Below, piece by piece: positions 32,600 to 32,787 of a DNA stretch of 32,787 bases (position 1 is the first letter of the stretch; the number at the start of each line of letters is the position of its first letter). The notes under the pieces are model-generated. The model saw only the letters and a program-made list of their open reading frames with translations. It searched no databases and was not told where the DNA came from. Both the position numbers and the translations under genes were made by a program. The DNA comes from Clostridia bacterium (GTDB lineage: Bacteria; Bacillota; DSM-12270; Thermacetogeniales; Thermacetogeniaceae), in assembly GCA_902812385.1 (NCBI GenBank), contig CADDZD010000021.1, positions 1 through 32,787 of the forward strand. The letters are read 5' to 3'.

Positions 32600-32785
32600 C
32601 CTGTCCTTAACCTGAGAGTTTCACCTCAGAAATCAGGCTTGCCCCTTCGGCGTCCTTACGACTTTCCAGGGTTCGTCGGAATACGGTCCTTTTACCTGAA
32701 AGATTCACCACTGCCTCGGGCAGGCACCGGCTTACTTCTTCGGTATGAGGTCGTCATCCCCATTTCTCCCGTATTCTTCATCCGT
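32600..32785 (-). promoter_or_regulatory. Tandem glycine riboswitch 2 (controls the divergent gcvP operon)
   Basis: Two glycine aptamers: GGATGAAGAATACGGGAGAA, ACCGAAGAAGTAAGCCGGTG and GTGAATCTTTCAGGTAAAAG in the first; linker GACGAACCCTGGAAAGTC; GACGCCGAAGGGGCAAGCC and TGAAACTCTCAGG in the second. The first aptamer and linker are almost identical to those of riboswitch 1, while the peripheral stems differ. The window ends immediately upstream, so its promoter is not visible. Confidence 0.93.
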
Positions 32786-32787
32786 GC

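Overview
The window looks like a chromosomal stretch of an anaerobic Bacillota (Clostridia; the gene content resembles Pelotomaculum/Desulfotomaculum-type Peptococcaceae, but this is inferred from protein style only). Supporting signs are the DUF1659/DUF2922/YvrJ trio, the two-subunit (GcvPA + GcvPB) glycine decarboxylase, PdxS/PdxT-type PLP synthesis, tandem glycine riboswitches, and strong GGAGG ribosome binding sites with frequent GTG/TTG starts. No rRNA, tRNA, CRISPR array or recognisable transposase was seen.

Left part (1-13 kb) is an accessory patchwork. It holds two MNT-HEPN toxin-antitoxin pairs whose HEPN partners are both broken; a GC-rich block with DUF1659, DUF2922, YvrJ, an amidase-SPOR protein, an unknown protein and a large O-antigen-ligase/TPR membrane protein; an HD hydrolase; a HicB-like antitoxin that has lost its natural end; an intact VapBC pair with a palindromic promoter; a frameshifted polysaccharide deacetylase; the tail of a dead alanine dehydrogenase; and a frameshifted chemoreceptor gene bounded by inverted copies of a hairpin sequence. 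A short GC-rich palindromic repeat occurs several times here, including inside two open reading frames.

Right part (13.1-32.8 kb) is one long minus-strand train devoted to glycine and the cofactors of glycine cleavage. Read in the direction of transcription: tandem glycine riboswitch 2, a divergent GcvPA/GcvPB pair, a COG3199-type ATP-NAD kinase, a B12-binding radical SAM protein of the RiPP-maturase type, a decayed second NAD-kinase tail, an APC permease, a DUF436 (YwlG-type) protein and pdxS; then tandem glycine riboswitch 1, a roughly 350-nt structured leader RNA, gcvT, gcvH, gcvPA, gcvPB, lpd, lplA, pdxT and a HAD phosphatase. The second half therefore supplies the canonical T, H, P and L proteins plus lipoate attachment and PLP synthase.

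The most interesting object is the riboswitch-2 operon. Its P-protein-like pair keeps the PLP lysine and general fold but has lost or altered several motifs that are nearly invariant in glycine decarboxylases, and it comes with a NAD kinase and a radical SAM enzyme but no T or H protein of its own. I infer a glycine-responsive pathway built around a repurposed P-protein; its reaction is unknown. A second candidate for new biology is the structured RNA between riboswitch 1 and gcvT.
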